DNA of 19,837 nucleotides from Planctomycetota bacterium (GTDB lineage Bacteria > Planctomycetota > Phycisphaerae > Phycisphaerales > UBA1924): positions 1 to 19,837 of the forward strand of contig JAEYVB010000114.1 in assembly GCA_023429345.1 (NCBI GenBank). The letters run 5' to 3'. Of the stretch, positions 14,220 to 19,837 are shown piece after piece (the stretch's first letter is position 1; each line of letters begins with the position of its first letter). Position numbers and translations under genes: made by a program. The notes below the pieces were generated by a model that did no database searches, was not told the DNA's origin, and saw nothing but the letters and a program-made list of their open reading frames with translations.

Positions 14220-15419
14220 ATGGGCATGGAACTGCGAAGCACCAGTGCATCCAGGGACTCTCACATGCGGTCGGTGGTGCTGAATCACCTCGACCCGGGC
14301 CCGTATCGGCTCGCGCTGGACTGCTCGCCCGCCCTGGTGTGGATCTCCGACACCGACGACTCACGAACGTATCTCAATCGGGCTTGGCTGGCATGGACAG
14401 GCCGTCCGCACGACGAGGAGGCCGGATTCGGCTGGCTCGAGGGGGTGCACCCGGACGATCGCGCTCGGTACATGGCCCTGCGGGATCGGCCCGAGCGGCG
14501 CGGCCGCGCCTTCACGGTTGAATTCCGCCTCCGCCGCTCGGGAGGGGAGTACGGCTGGGTTCACGAGCAATGCGCCCCGATCGTCCGCGAGGACGGTGTG
14601 CTGCTCGGATACACCGGCGCGGGTATGGATGTCGATGAACGCCGGGACTCAACGGCCTGGCTGGCCCGGGAAGGCTCGCGCCTGGCCGCCGCGAACGCCC
14701 GGCTCGAGCGGCAGAACGCGGAGTTGGAAGAGTTCGCGTCCGTGGCATCGCACGACCTGAAGGAGCCGCTGCGGGGGATTCACAACTACGCCTCTTTCGT
14801 GCTGGAGGATGCCGCCGACAGGCTCGACGAAGAGTCGGTAACGCGGCTGGAATCCGTGCGCCGGCTGGCGCAGCGGTCGGAGCGGTTGATCGACGCGATG
14901 CTCCACGTCGGGCGGCTCTCGCGGGCGGAGTTTCGGCCGCGGCCGATCAACCTCGGCGACCTCGTGCGGGGCGTGGTCGGATCTCTGGGCGATGTGCTGC
15001 GGGATTGCCACGCGGAGGTGCAGATCGATTCGCTGCCGCGGGTGATTGCGGACCCCGACCGGCTCGCGGAAGTCTTTATGCATCTGATCGTCAATGCTGC
15101 CACATTCAGCGATCGGCCCAGCCGGACGATCCGGATCGGGTCGTCCGAACTGCTCCCGGACGGGCGTGTGCCTGTCTTTGTCGAGGATGACGGGCTGGGA
15201 ATCCCCGAGCGGCACCGCGAAACGGTGTTCCGGATGTTCAAGCGGCTTCATCCGCGAGACCGCTACGGCGGCGGGGCGGGCGCCGGGCTGACGGCCTGCA
15301 GGCGCATCATCGAGCGCCATGGCGGTACCATGTGGATCCGCGAACGGGAGGGCGGCGGCGCCCGCATCAACCTCACCCTGGAACGAGCAACCGAGCGAAC
15401 CTGGCTTGATCGACCTTGA
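14220..15419 (+). CDS. PAS domain sensor histidine kinase
   Basis: The 399-residue product has no signal peptide or membrane segment, so it acts in the cytoplasm. Residues about 25-135 form a PAS domain (YLNRAWLAWTG, HPDDRARY, FRLRRSGGEYGWV, then GYTGAGMDVDERR). A coiled linker leads to the dimerisation/phosphoacceptor helix with His178 in VASHDLKEPLRG, a form typical of phytochrome-class kinases. The ATPase domain shows an N-box (HLIVNAATF), G1 (VEDDGLGIPERH), FKRLHPRD and a G2-like GGGAGAGL. The last is more Gly-rich than the usual GTGIGL. The start ATG 14220 is not certain: ATG 14226 and ATG 14262 are in frame. The next gene begins one base after its stop and encodes the likely phospho-acceptor. 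Confidence 0.93.
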   Translation: MGMELRSTSASRDSHMRSVVLNHLDPGPYRLALDCSPALVWISDTDDSRTYLNRAWLAWTGRPHDEEAGFGWLEGVHPDDRARYMALRDRPERRGRAFTVEFRLRRSGGEYGWVHEQCAPIVREDGVLLGYTGAGMDVDERRDSTAWLAREGSRLAAANARLERQNAELEEFASVASHDLKEPLRGIHNYASFVLEDAADRLDEESVTRLESVRRLAQRSERLIDAMLHVGRLSRAEFRPRPINLGDLVRGVVGSLGDVLRDCHAEVQIDSLPRVIADPDRLAEVFMHLIVNAATFSDRPSRTIRIGSSELLPDGRVPVFVEDDGLGIPERHRETVFRMFKRLHPRDRYGGGAGAGLTACRRIIERHGGTMWIREREGGGARINLTLERATERTWLDRP

Positions 15420-15420
15420 C

Positions 15421-15873
15421 ATGAACGAGCACCGCCCCGCCATCCTGATCGTGGAGGACAGCCCCGAAGATTTCGAGGCCACCTGCCGCGCGTTCGCCCG
15501 CTCCGGCATCAACTCCTCCATCATGCGCGCTCAGGACGGCGACGAGCTGATGGACTACCTGCACCACCGGGACCGGTTCGCCGACGAGTACGCCGCGCCC
15601 CGGCCCAGCCTGATCCTCCTTGACCTGAACCTCCCGGGAACAGACGGCCGCGAGGCGCTTGCCATGATCAAGAAGGATGCGAGCCTCCGGGCGATCCCGG
15701 TGGTGGTGCTCACGACGTCGTCGGACGACCGGGATATCGAGATCTGCTACCGCCTGGGGGCGAACAGCTACATCCAGAAGCCCGTCGATCTCGAACAATA
15801 CATGAAGCTGATCAAACTGGTGGCCGAGTACTGGCTGAGCACGGTTGTCCTGCCGCGTGGAGAGGTGCGATAA
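15421..15873 (+). CDS. Single-domain response regulator, Rcp1-like
   Basis: This 150-residue protein is a stand-alone receiver. The acidic pair lies in LIVEDSPEDFEAT, the phospho-acceptor is Asp68 in LILLDLNLPG, the Thr switch is in VVVLTTSSDD, and Lys in YIQKPVDLEQY completes the site. The insertion after helix 2 (YLHHRDRFADEYAAPRPS) and the length are those of the Rcp1 family, partners of cyanobacterial and other bacteriophytochrome kinases. It has no output domain, so it probably shuttles phosphate between proteins. ATG 15421 lies one base after the upstream kinase stop, and the stop overlaps the start of the following hybrid kinase (TAATG). Confidence 0.94.
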   Translation: MNEHRPAILIVEDSPEDFEATCRAFARSGINSSIMRAQDGDELMDYLHHRDRFADEYAAPRPSLILLDLNLPGTDGREALAMIKKDASLRAIPVVVLTTSSDDRDIEICYRLGANSYIQKPVDLEQYMKLIKLVAEYWLSTVVLPRGEVR

Positions 15874-17054
15874 TGGCGGGGAGCGCGGCGCAAACGCTTC
15901 GACTGCTTATCGTGGACGACAGCCCGGAGGATCGGGCCGTCTACCGCAGACTGCTGTCCGGTCTCGACGACGATTTCGAGGTCGCGGAGGCCGAGTCGGC
16001 GGACCAGGGGCTGTCGCTTTTCAAATCGTTCCTCCCGGACTGCGTGCTGCTGGATTACCGCCTCCCCGACATGACCGGGCTCGAGTTCCTCGCGGACCTT
16101 GCCGTCGAGTCCCGTCCGGGCGAGGTCGCTGTGGTCATGCTTACGGGGCAGGGCGACGAGACCGTCGCGGTCGAGGCGATGAAATGGGGGGCCCAGGATT
16201 ACCTGGTCAAGCACAATCTCACGCCCGACTCGCTCCAGCAGGCCATCCAGAACGCCGTCGAGGTCTGCCAGCTCCGCCGGACGATCGAGGAGCAGCGTCG
16301 GGAACTCGAGCGCAGCAAGGAGAATCTCGAACGCAGCAACCGCGAGCTCGAGCGCTACGCGCGCGTCGTCGCCCACGACCTGGAGGCGCCGCTCCGCGCC
16401 ATCCGGACCGGGCTCGAGGGCCTGACCAAACGTTCGGGGGACCGGCTCGACCCCGAATCAAAGGATTTCGTGGGGGAGACGCTCGAGAGCACGCTCCGCA
16501 TGGCGAGGCTGATCCGCGGCATCCTCGATTACTCCCGCGCGAGCGCGGAGACATCCCCGGCGGCCCCGGTGGACATGAACGAGATCGCGCGCGAGGCGCT
16601 CCGCAATCTGAAGATCGTCATTCAGGAACGGCAGGCCGAGATCAAGGTCGAGCCGCTTCCGACGATTCTGGGCGATGAGGCGATGCTGGTGCAGGTGATG
16701 CAGAACCTGATCGGCAACGGACTGAAGTACCAGCCCGCCGGCCAGAGGCCCGTCGTCCACGTGCGGGCGGCACGCGAGGATGGAATGTGGCACTTCCAGG
16801 TGCAGGACAACGGCATCGGTCTCGATCCCAAGCGGGCCGAGCGGATCTTCGAGCCCTTCATCCGCCTGCACGCCGAAGAGTACGAGGGCACCGGCGTCGG
16901 CCTGGCCATCTGCAGGGCCGTTGTTGAACGCCACGGCGGGACGATCTGGGTCGATGGCGCTCCCGGTGCCGGCTCGACCTTCCACTTCACGCTGGCGGCG
17001 GGCCAGGATCAGGGCGCCGGGTCCCAGACCTCGCGAGCCCGCATCAGCGCTTGA
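15873..17054 (+). CDS. Receiver-histidine kinase hybrid
   Basis: The 393-residue product begins with a receiver domain (LIVDDSPEDRAVYRRLL, phospho-acceptor Asp61 in VLLDYRLPDMTG, VVMLTGQGDET, and YLVKHNLTPDSL). A long coiled coil (EEQRRELERSKENLERSNRE region, residues about 140-160) joins it to a kinase core with His168 in VVAHDLEAPLRA, N-box QNLIGNGLKY, G1 VQDNGIGLDP, and G2 YEGTGVGLAICRAVVERHGG, all intact. There is no sensor or membrane domain: the receiver itself is the input. This layout (receiver at the N-terminus of a kinase) suggests that phosphorylation by another kinase, or by way of the preceding Rcp1-like protein, controls its activity. Its 3' end overlaps the convergent TIM-barrel gene by 46 bases. 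Confidence 0.93.
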   Translation: MAGSAAQTLRLLIVDDSPEDRAVYRRLLSGLDDDFEVAEAESADQGLSLFKSFLPDCVLLDYRLPDMTGLEFLADLAVESRPGEVAVVMLTGQGDETVAVEAMKWGAQDYLVKHNLTPDSLQQAIQNAVEVCQLRRTIEEQRRELERSKENLERSNRELERYARVVAHDLEAPLRAIRTGLEGLTKRSGDRLDPESKDFVGETLESTLRMARLIRGILDYSRASAETSPAAPVDMNEIAREALRNLKIVIQERQAEIKVEPLPTILGDEAMLVQVMQNLIGNGLKYQPAGQRPVVHVRAAREDGMWHFQVQDNGIGLDPKRAERIFEPFIRLHAEEYEGTGVGLAICRAVVERHGGTIWVDGAPGAGSTFHFTLAAGQDQGAGSQTSRARISA

Positions 17055-17791
17055 ACCTGATCGCGTACGCCCCGGACGTCCACGACTACATTGCGGGAGT
17101 AGCCGAGCACGTCCAGGGTCGCCCGATAAGCCCTGACATCAAGGCGTGAGCCCGCCCCCGCCACCGCGACGCGGCCGACCGCGCTCGCGTCGCTGAGGCG
17201 GGCGCACTGGACCGCGGTCCCCCAGCGAGCGGCGAGCGCCACCGGGTCCTGTCCGGCCAGGAGCAGCCCGGCAGGGTCAAGCCCGACGCCCAGACGTGCG
17301 TCCGGCCGGGTATCGCGCACTGTGTGATCCGCCAAATCCACGCCGCGGCTCTCCGCGTACGCACAGAGCGTCTGAACAAGGGCCGGCGGCACCGCCGCCG
17401 GGAGCGCTATGCCGACCAAGCCGCCCCGGGGAGACTCGACCAGTCGGGCCAGATCAGCGGCGAGATCGATCGCGGCCATGGTGGCTTCGGTCGCCCGCTG
17501 CACGCGGGCGGAGTCGACGAAGTGCTCAGAGGGGATCCAGAGATCGAGGCCAGTGAAACGGAGCTGCGTCCGACGCAGGAGGGCGGCGAGGTCCCGGCGG
17601 GCCGAGCGGTCCAGGTCGCGCGGGCGGATGCCCGCGGCCGCCGCGTCGAGCTGCACCGAACGGAACCCCTTGGCCGCGGCCCAATCGATCCCGGCGCGGG
17701 GCCCGGCGGCCCAGGGCGCACCAGGTGCCGGCTCCAGCGAGGCCAGGGAGATGGAGAGGTCGGGATTCAGGCCCATGGTTGTAGGCGTCAT
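17009..17791 (-). CDS. Sugar isomerase/epimerase-like TIM-barrel protein, metal site not conserved
   Basis: The 260-residue product resembles the xylose-isomerase-like (AP endonuclease 2) TIM barrel: an early SISLASLEP strand, a GFRSVQLDAA strand, LRFTGLDLWIP, GLVGIALP, GVGLDPAGLLLAGQDPVALA, VQCARLSDA and a final ALMRA-containing helix. In active members the late strands normally read 'LDTGH' and 'HxHLKD', with a final Glu; here they read LDPAG, ARLSD and VDVRG, so the usual metal ligands are missing. It may be a non-catalytic or re-purposed homologue. ATG 17791 has GAGG five bases upstream; a longer frame to 17878 is possible but unsupported. Divergent with the membrane-protein gene (53-base gap) and convergent with the hybrid kinase. 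Confidence 0.65.
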   Translation of the reverse strand: MTPTTMGLNPDLSISLASLEPAPGAPWAAGPRAGIDWAAAKGFRSVQLDAAAAGIRPRDLDRSARRDLAALLRRTQLRFTGLDLWIPSEHFVDSARVQRATEATMAAIDLAADLARLVESPRGGLVGIALPAAVPPALVQTLCAYAESRGVDLADHTVRDTRPDARLGVGLDPAGLLLAGQDPVALAARWGTAVQCARLSDASAVGRVAVAGAGSRLDVRAYRATLDVLGYSRNVVVDVRGVRDQVQALMRAREVWDPAP

Positions 17792-17844
17792 CCAGGCCTC
17801 GCTGCATGGGCCGGGATCCCCCCTGCGAGCGGCTAGCATGCGGC

Positions 17845-18417
17845 ATGACGCGCGGACGAGGACTGGCCGAGGGGGCACACATCACGGCTCTGGGCATCTG
17901 GCTGGGCGCCCTGGCGATGATCGCGGCGGGCGCGCCGCTGGTCTTTCGGACCATGGAGGGGCTCGAGCCCATGCTGGCGGACTACCTCGCCTACCGCGAG
18001 CCCCATTACCGCATTGCCGGTGGCCACATCGTTCAGCGCCTCTTTGCGGTCTGCGACCTTCTGCAGACCGTCTCGGCCCTCGGCGCGGGGCTGACGCTCG
18101 CTCTGATCGCGCTCAACGATCGCCGCCTGCGCGGACTGAACCTGGTCCGGACGATCGCCCTGATTGTCGTCGTGGGCATCCTCGCCTATCGCTTTTACCT
18201 GCTCGATCCGGAGCTCCGGCTGCAACTGGACGCCTATTGGAAAGCCGCCGCGGCCGGCGGGGGCCCCGCCGCCGAGGACCTCCGGCAGGCGTACGACCGG
18301 GGCCACCAGTTTGAACGAAAACTCTTCGCGGCGACCGCGCTGGTGGTTCTGGGCCTGCTTTGGATGTCCTTGCTGTCGCTCTCGCAGGCCGGACGCGACC
18401 CACGAAAGGCGGAGTAG
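17845..18417 (+). CDS. Four-helix membrane protein, DUF4149-like
   Basis: This 190-residue protein has four hydrophobic segments: residues about 12-34 (HITALGIWLGALAMIAAGAP), 62-88 (CDLLQTVSALGAGLTLALIA), 98-118 (LVRTIALIVVVGILAYRFY) and 160-182 (LFAATALVVLGLLWMSLLSL). The pattern of a first helix with IWLGAL, then a loop with a basic/aromatic stretch before helix 2, recalls the DUF4149/TMEM205-like small membrane proteins, whose function is unknown; I am only moderately sure of this. A Gly/Ala-rich soluble loop separates helices 3 and 4. ATG 17845 follows a weak ribosome site. nth starts twelve bases after its stop, so the two are probably co-transcribed. Confidence 0.72.
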   Translation: MTRGRGLAEGAHITALGIWLGALAMIAAGAPLVFRTMEGLEPMLADYLAYREPHYRIAGGHIVQRLFAVCDLLQTVSALGAGLTLALIALNDRRLRGLNLVRTIALIVVVGILAYRFYLLDPELRLQLDAYWKAAAAGGGPAAEDLRQAYDRGHQFERKLFAATALVVLGLLWMSLLSLSQAGRDPRKAE

Positions 18418-18428
18418 ACTCCGGCGCG

Positions 18429-19283
18429 ATGGCAAAGAAGGTGGTCACGAAACGGATCAAAAAGGCTTCCGCGGATGGGGCAAGGAAGAGCCCGGCGCAG
18501 GGGGTCACGCTCGAGGGGATACCCATCGAGCTGCCGCGCGTGACAGATGAACAGCGGGCGCGTGCATCCAATCTCCTGGCGGAGCTCGAGGCGGAGTACC
18601 CCACCGCGCACTGCGAACTGGACTACACCAAGCCGCACGAACTGCTCATCGCGACCATACTTTCCGCGCAGACGACGGATGTAGGCGTCAACAAGGCGAC
18701 GCCCGCCCTCTTCAAGCGGTTCCCAACGCCTGCGGACTACGCGAAGGCCACACCGGAAGAGATCGAGCCCTACGTCCGGTCCCTCGGATTCTTCCGCAAC
18801 AAGGCGAGGGCTGTCCACCAGGCCATGACCGCGGTGGTTGAGCAGCACGGGGGGGAAGTGCCCCGGACCATGGAGGAACTGCTGGAGCTGCGGGGAGTTG
18901 CCAGAAAGACCGCGAACGTCGTGCTCGGTAACGCCTTCGGCATCAACATGGGGTTCGTGGTGGACACGCACGTGGAGCGGCTCTCGAAGCGGTTCGGGCT
19001 GGTCCCCGAGGGCGCGAACGTTCAGGCCATCGAGCGATGGCTAATGGCGCAGTTCCCGCGCGAGCGCTGGTGCGATCTTTCGCACATGCTGATCTGGCAC
19101 GGCCGCCGCGCGTGCAAGGCCCGCGGCGTAGCCTGCAGCATGCACCCGATCTGCTCCCGATTCGGCGTCGCCTGCGAGCGCCGGGATGTCCCGGTCCGTT
19201 CGGAACAGATGCGCGGGACGGTCGGCGGGAACAAACCGGCCCGCCCGACGGCCGGGAAAGCCGCAAAGAAAAAGGCCCGGTGA
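18429..19283 (+). CDS. nth: Endonuclease III (DNA glycosylase/AP lyase)
   Basis: Nth removes oxidised pyrimidines and cuts the abasic site in base-excision repair. The 284-residue product has the helix-hairpin-helix LRGVARKTANVVLG with the Schiff-base Lys160, and catalytic Asp179 in VVDTHVER; SAQTTDVGVN is also characteristic. It is longer than the usual 210-220 residues because of a Lys-rich N-terminal extension (about 45 residues) and a basic C-terminal tail. The iron-sulfur cluster cysteines (229, 236, 242, 249) are present, but spaced 6-5-6 rather than the canonical 6-2-5. ATG 18429 is the chosen start; a GGAG lies 14 bases upstream, at the end of the preceding membrane-protein gene. Confidence 0.93.
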   Translation: MAKKVVTKRIKKASADGARKSPAQGVTLEGIPIELPRVTDEQRARASNLLAELEAEYPTAHCELDYTKPHELLIATILSAQTTDVGVNKATPALFKRFPTPADYAKATPEEIEPYVRSLGFFRNKARAVHQAMTAVVEQHGGEVPRTMEELLELRGVARKTANVVLGNAFGINMGFVVDTHVERLSKRFGLVPEGANVQAIERWLMAQFPRERWCDLSHMLIWHGRRACKARGVACSMHPICSRFGVACERRDVPVRSEQMRGTVGGNKPARPTAGKAAKKKAR

Positions 19284-19291
19284 CCCGGGCC
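19265..19291 (-). terminator. Intrinsic terminator of tRNA-Arg, inside the nth 3' end
   Basis: Read on the minus strand, GGCCCGG-GTCA-CCGGGCC is followed directly by TTTTTCTTT. It lies six bases beyond the 3' end of tRNA-Arg, and its T-tract is the complement of nth Lys codons. On the plus strand the same hairpin contains the nth stop codon in its loop but has no T-tract, so it acts mainly for the tRNA. Confidence 0.8.
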
Positions 19292-19296
19292 GGAAG

Positions 19297-19370
19297 CGTC
19301 CTCGTCAGGAGTCGAACCTGAAACCTCTGCCTTCGGAGGGCAGCGCTCTATCCAATTGAGCTACGAGGAC
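19297..19370 (-). tRNA. tRNA-Arg (anticodon CCG)
   Basis: The minus strand folds into a full cloverleaf of 74 bases: acceptor GTCCTCG/CGAGGAC, T8-A9, D-arm GCTC/GAGC with loop AATTGGATA, anticodon stem CTGCC/GGCAG around CTCCGAA (anticodon CCG, reading CGG), variable AGGTT, and T-arm TCAGG/CCTGA around TTCGACT. The discriminator is G and CCA is not encoded. CGG is an abundant Arg codon in this G+C-rich genome. Confidence 0.96.
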
Positions 19371-19433
19371 CCGCTGTTGAGGCGGGATGCTACGATCCCC
19401 GCCGCCCGCTGGCAACGTCGCGCGGCAATCCCC

Positions 19434-19837
19434 ATGTCCACCCCGATCATCGTGGCCCGACCGGCCGCGGCCGAGCCCCGGACCTCCCCCTCCCCCTTGT
19501 GGGCGACCCTTGCCTTCAGCTTCATCGGAAGCCTGGGGACCGGGATCGTCACGGTGGGGTTGTTCTTCATCGCCGAGACCGCCTACGCCTTCGGTCAGCA
19601 GGAGCGGTTTCTGCTCGGGCTGGCCGAGGGGGTCGCGTACGTCGGCGGGGCGCTCGGCGCCGGGCCGGCCATCCGCCGGCTCCGGCGAACGTGGCCGCGG
19701 CTGTCGACCGGCGGCATCCTGACGGGGATCTGTGTGCTGCTCGCGGCCCTGTGCACGATCCCCATGATTACCGACGCGCCGAAGGACCCAAAGTCAGCGG
19801 CCCACTGGCCCATTTGGGTCCTGATGCTGACCTACAG
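19434..19837 (+). CDS. MFS-like transporter, N-terminal fragment
   Basis: The frame from ATG 19434 is open to the last base of the window, giving 134 residues of a longer membrane protein. After a short Pro-rich cytoplasmic tail there are hydrophobic helices at residues about 24-46 (LAFSFIGSLGTGIVTVGLFF), 58-75 (FLLGLAEGVAYVGGALGAG) and 90-110 (GGILTGICVLLAALCTIPMI), with a basic RRLRRTWPR loop between helices 2 and 3. This helix-loop pattern, with a charged loop after the second helix, fits the start of a Major Facilitator Superfamily permease. The substrate cannot be told. There is no clear ribosome site before the ATG; the gene is divergent from the tRNA, 63 bases away. Confidence 0.7.
   Translation, partial: MSTPIIVARPAAAEPRTSPSPLWATLAFSFIGSLGTGIVTVGLFFIAETAYAFGQQERFLLGLAEGVAYVGGALGAGPAIRRLRRTWPRLSTGGILTGICVLLAALCTIPMITDAPKDPKSAAHWPIWVLMLTY

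Noticed and set aside
1..19837. CRISPR arrays, insertion sequences, phage genes or rRNA
   Set aside because: No regularly spaced repeats, transposase or integrase motifs, phage structural genes or rRNA segments were seen.

Overview
The window is a G+C-rich piece of bacterial chromosome that most likely comes from a planctomycete of the Phycisphaerae type. The main reason is that two exported proteins (minus strand 2323-3798 and plus strand 12882-13955) both end in a 61-residue tandem Cys/Asn/Asp module with cores CYANCD and NVADFTCFL, finishing in GCP. I know this module as the 'GC-type dockerin' tail of that group. The lineage call is an inference from this signature and from overall base composition; no rRNA gene is present.

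Layout. Bases 2-586 are the C-terminal end of an S41 (CtpA-like) peptidase, coupled by a GTGA overlap to tsaD (tRNA t6A synthesis). A GNAT acetyltransferase follows. On the minus strand lies an exported PQQ-type sugar dehydrogenase with the dockerin tail. Bases 4001-10431 hold an arginine regulon: argR, argC, argB, argF, argG, a small unknown ORF and argH, all on the plus strand and with mostly tiny gaps or 4-base overlaps. argD is missing, and argA/argJ are not seen. The promoter ahead of argR is unusually readable: a TTGCAT-17-TATAGT promoter is overlapped by an ARG-box-like dyad, and the predicted transcription start falls on the argR ATG, so argR is probably leaderless and self-repressed. 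A 32-bp CACAGAG-type repeat flanked by 8-bp direct repeats sits between argB and argF.

Bases 10505-12551 carry a strong hairpin, a minus-strand protein of unknown function and a GT-B glycosyltransferase. A 330-base gene-free stretch follows, containing a chain of stem-loops, and leads into the second dockerin-tailed exported protein, which ends in a clear intrinsic terminator (13984-14016).

Bases 14220-17054 are a tightly packed signalling operon: a PAS histidine kinase, an Rcp1-like single-domain response regulator and a receiver-histidine kinase hybrid. None has membrane segments, so this looks like a cytoplasmic phospho-signalling module. ARG-box-like and other dyads lie upstream of it. 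Next come a convergent TIM-barrel protein that lacks the expected metal ligands (overlapping the kinase by 46 bp), a four-helix membrane protein, endonuclease III with odd iron-sulfur cysteine spacing, a minus-strand tRNA-Arg(CCG) whose terminator is embedded in the nth 3' end, and the start of an MFS-like transporter that runs off the window.
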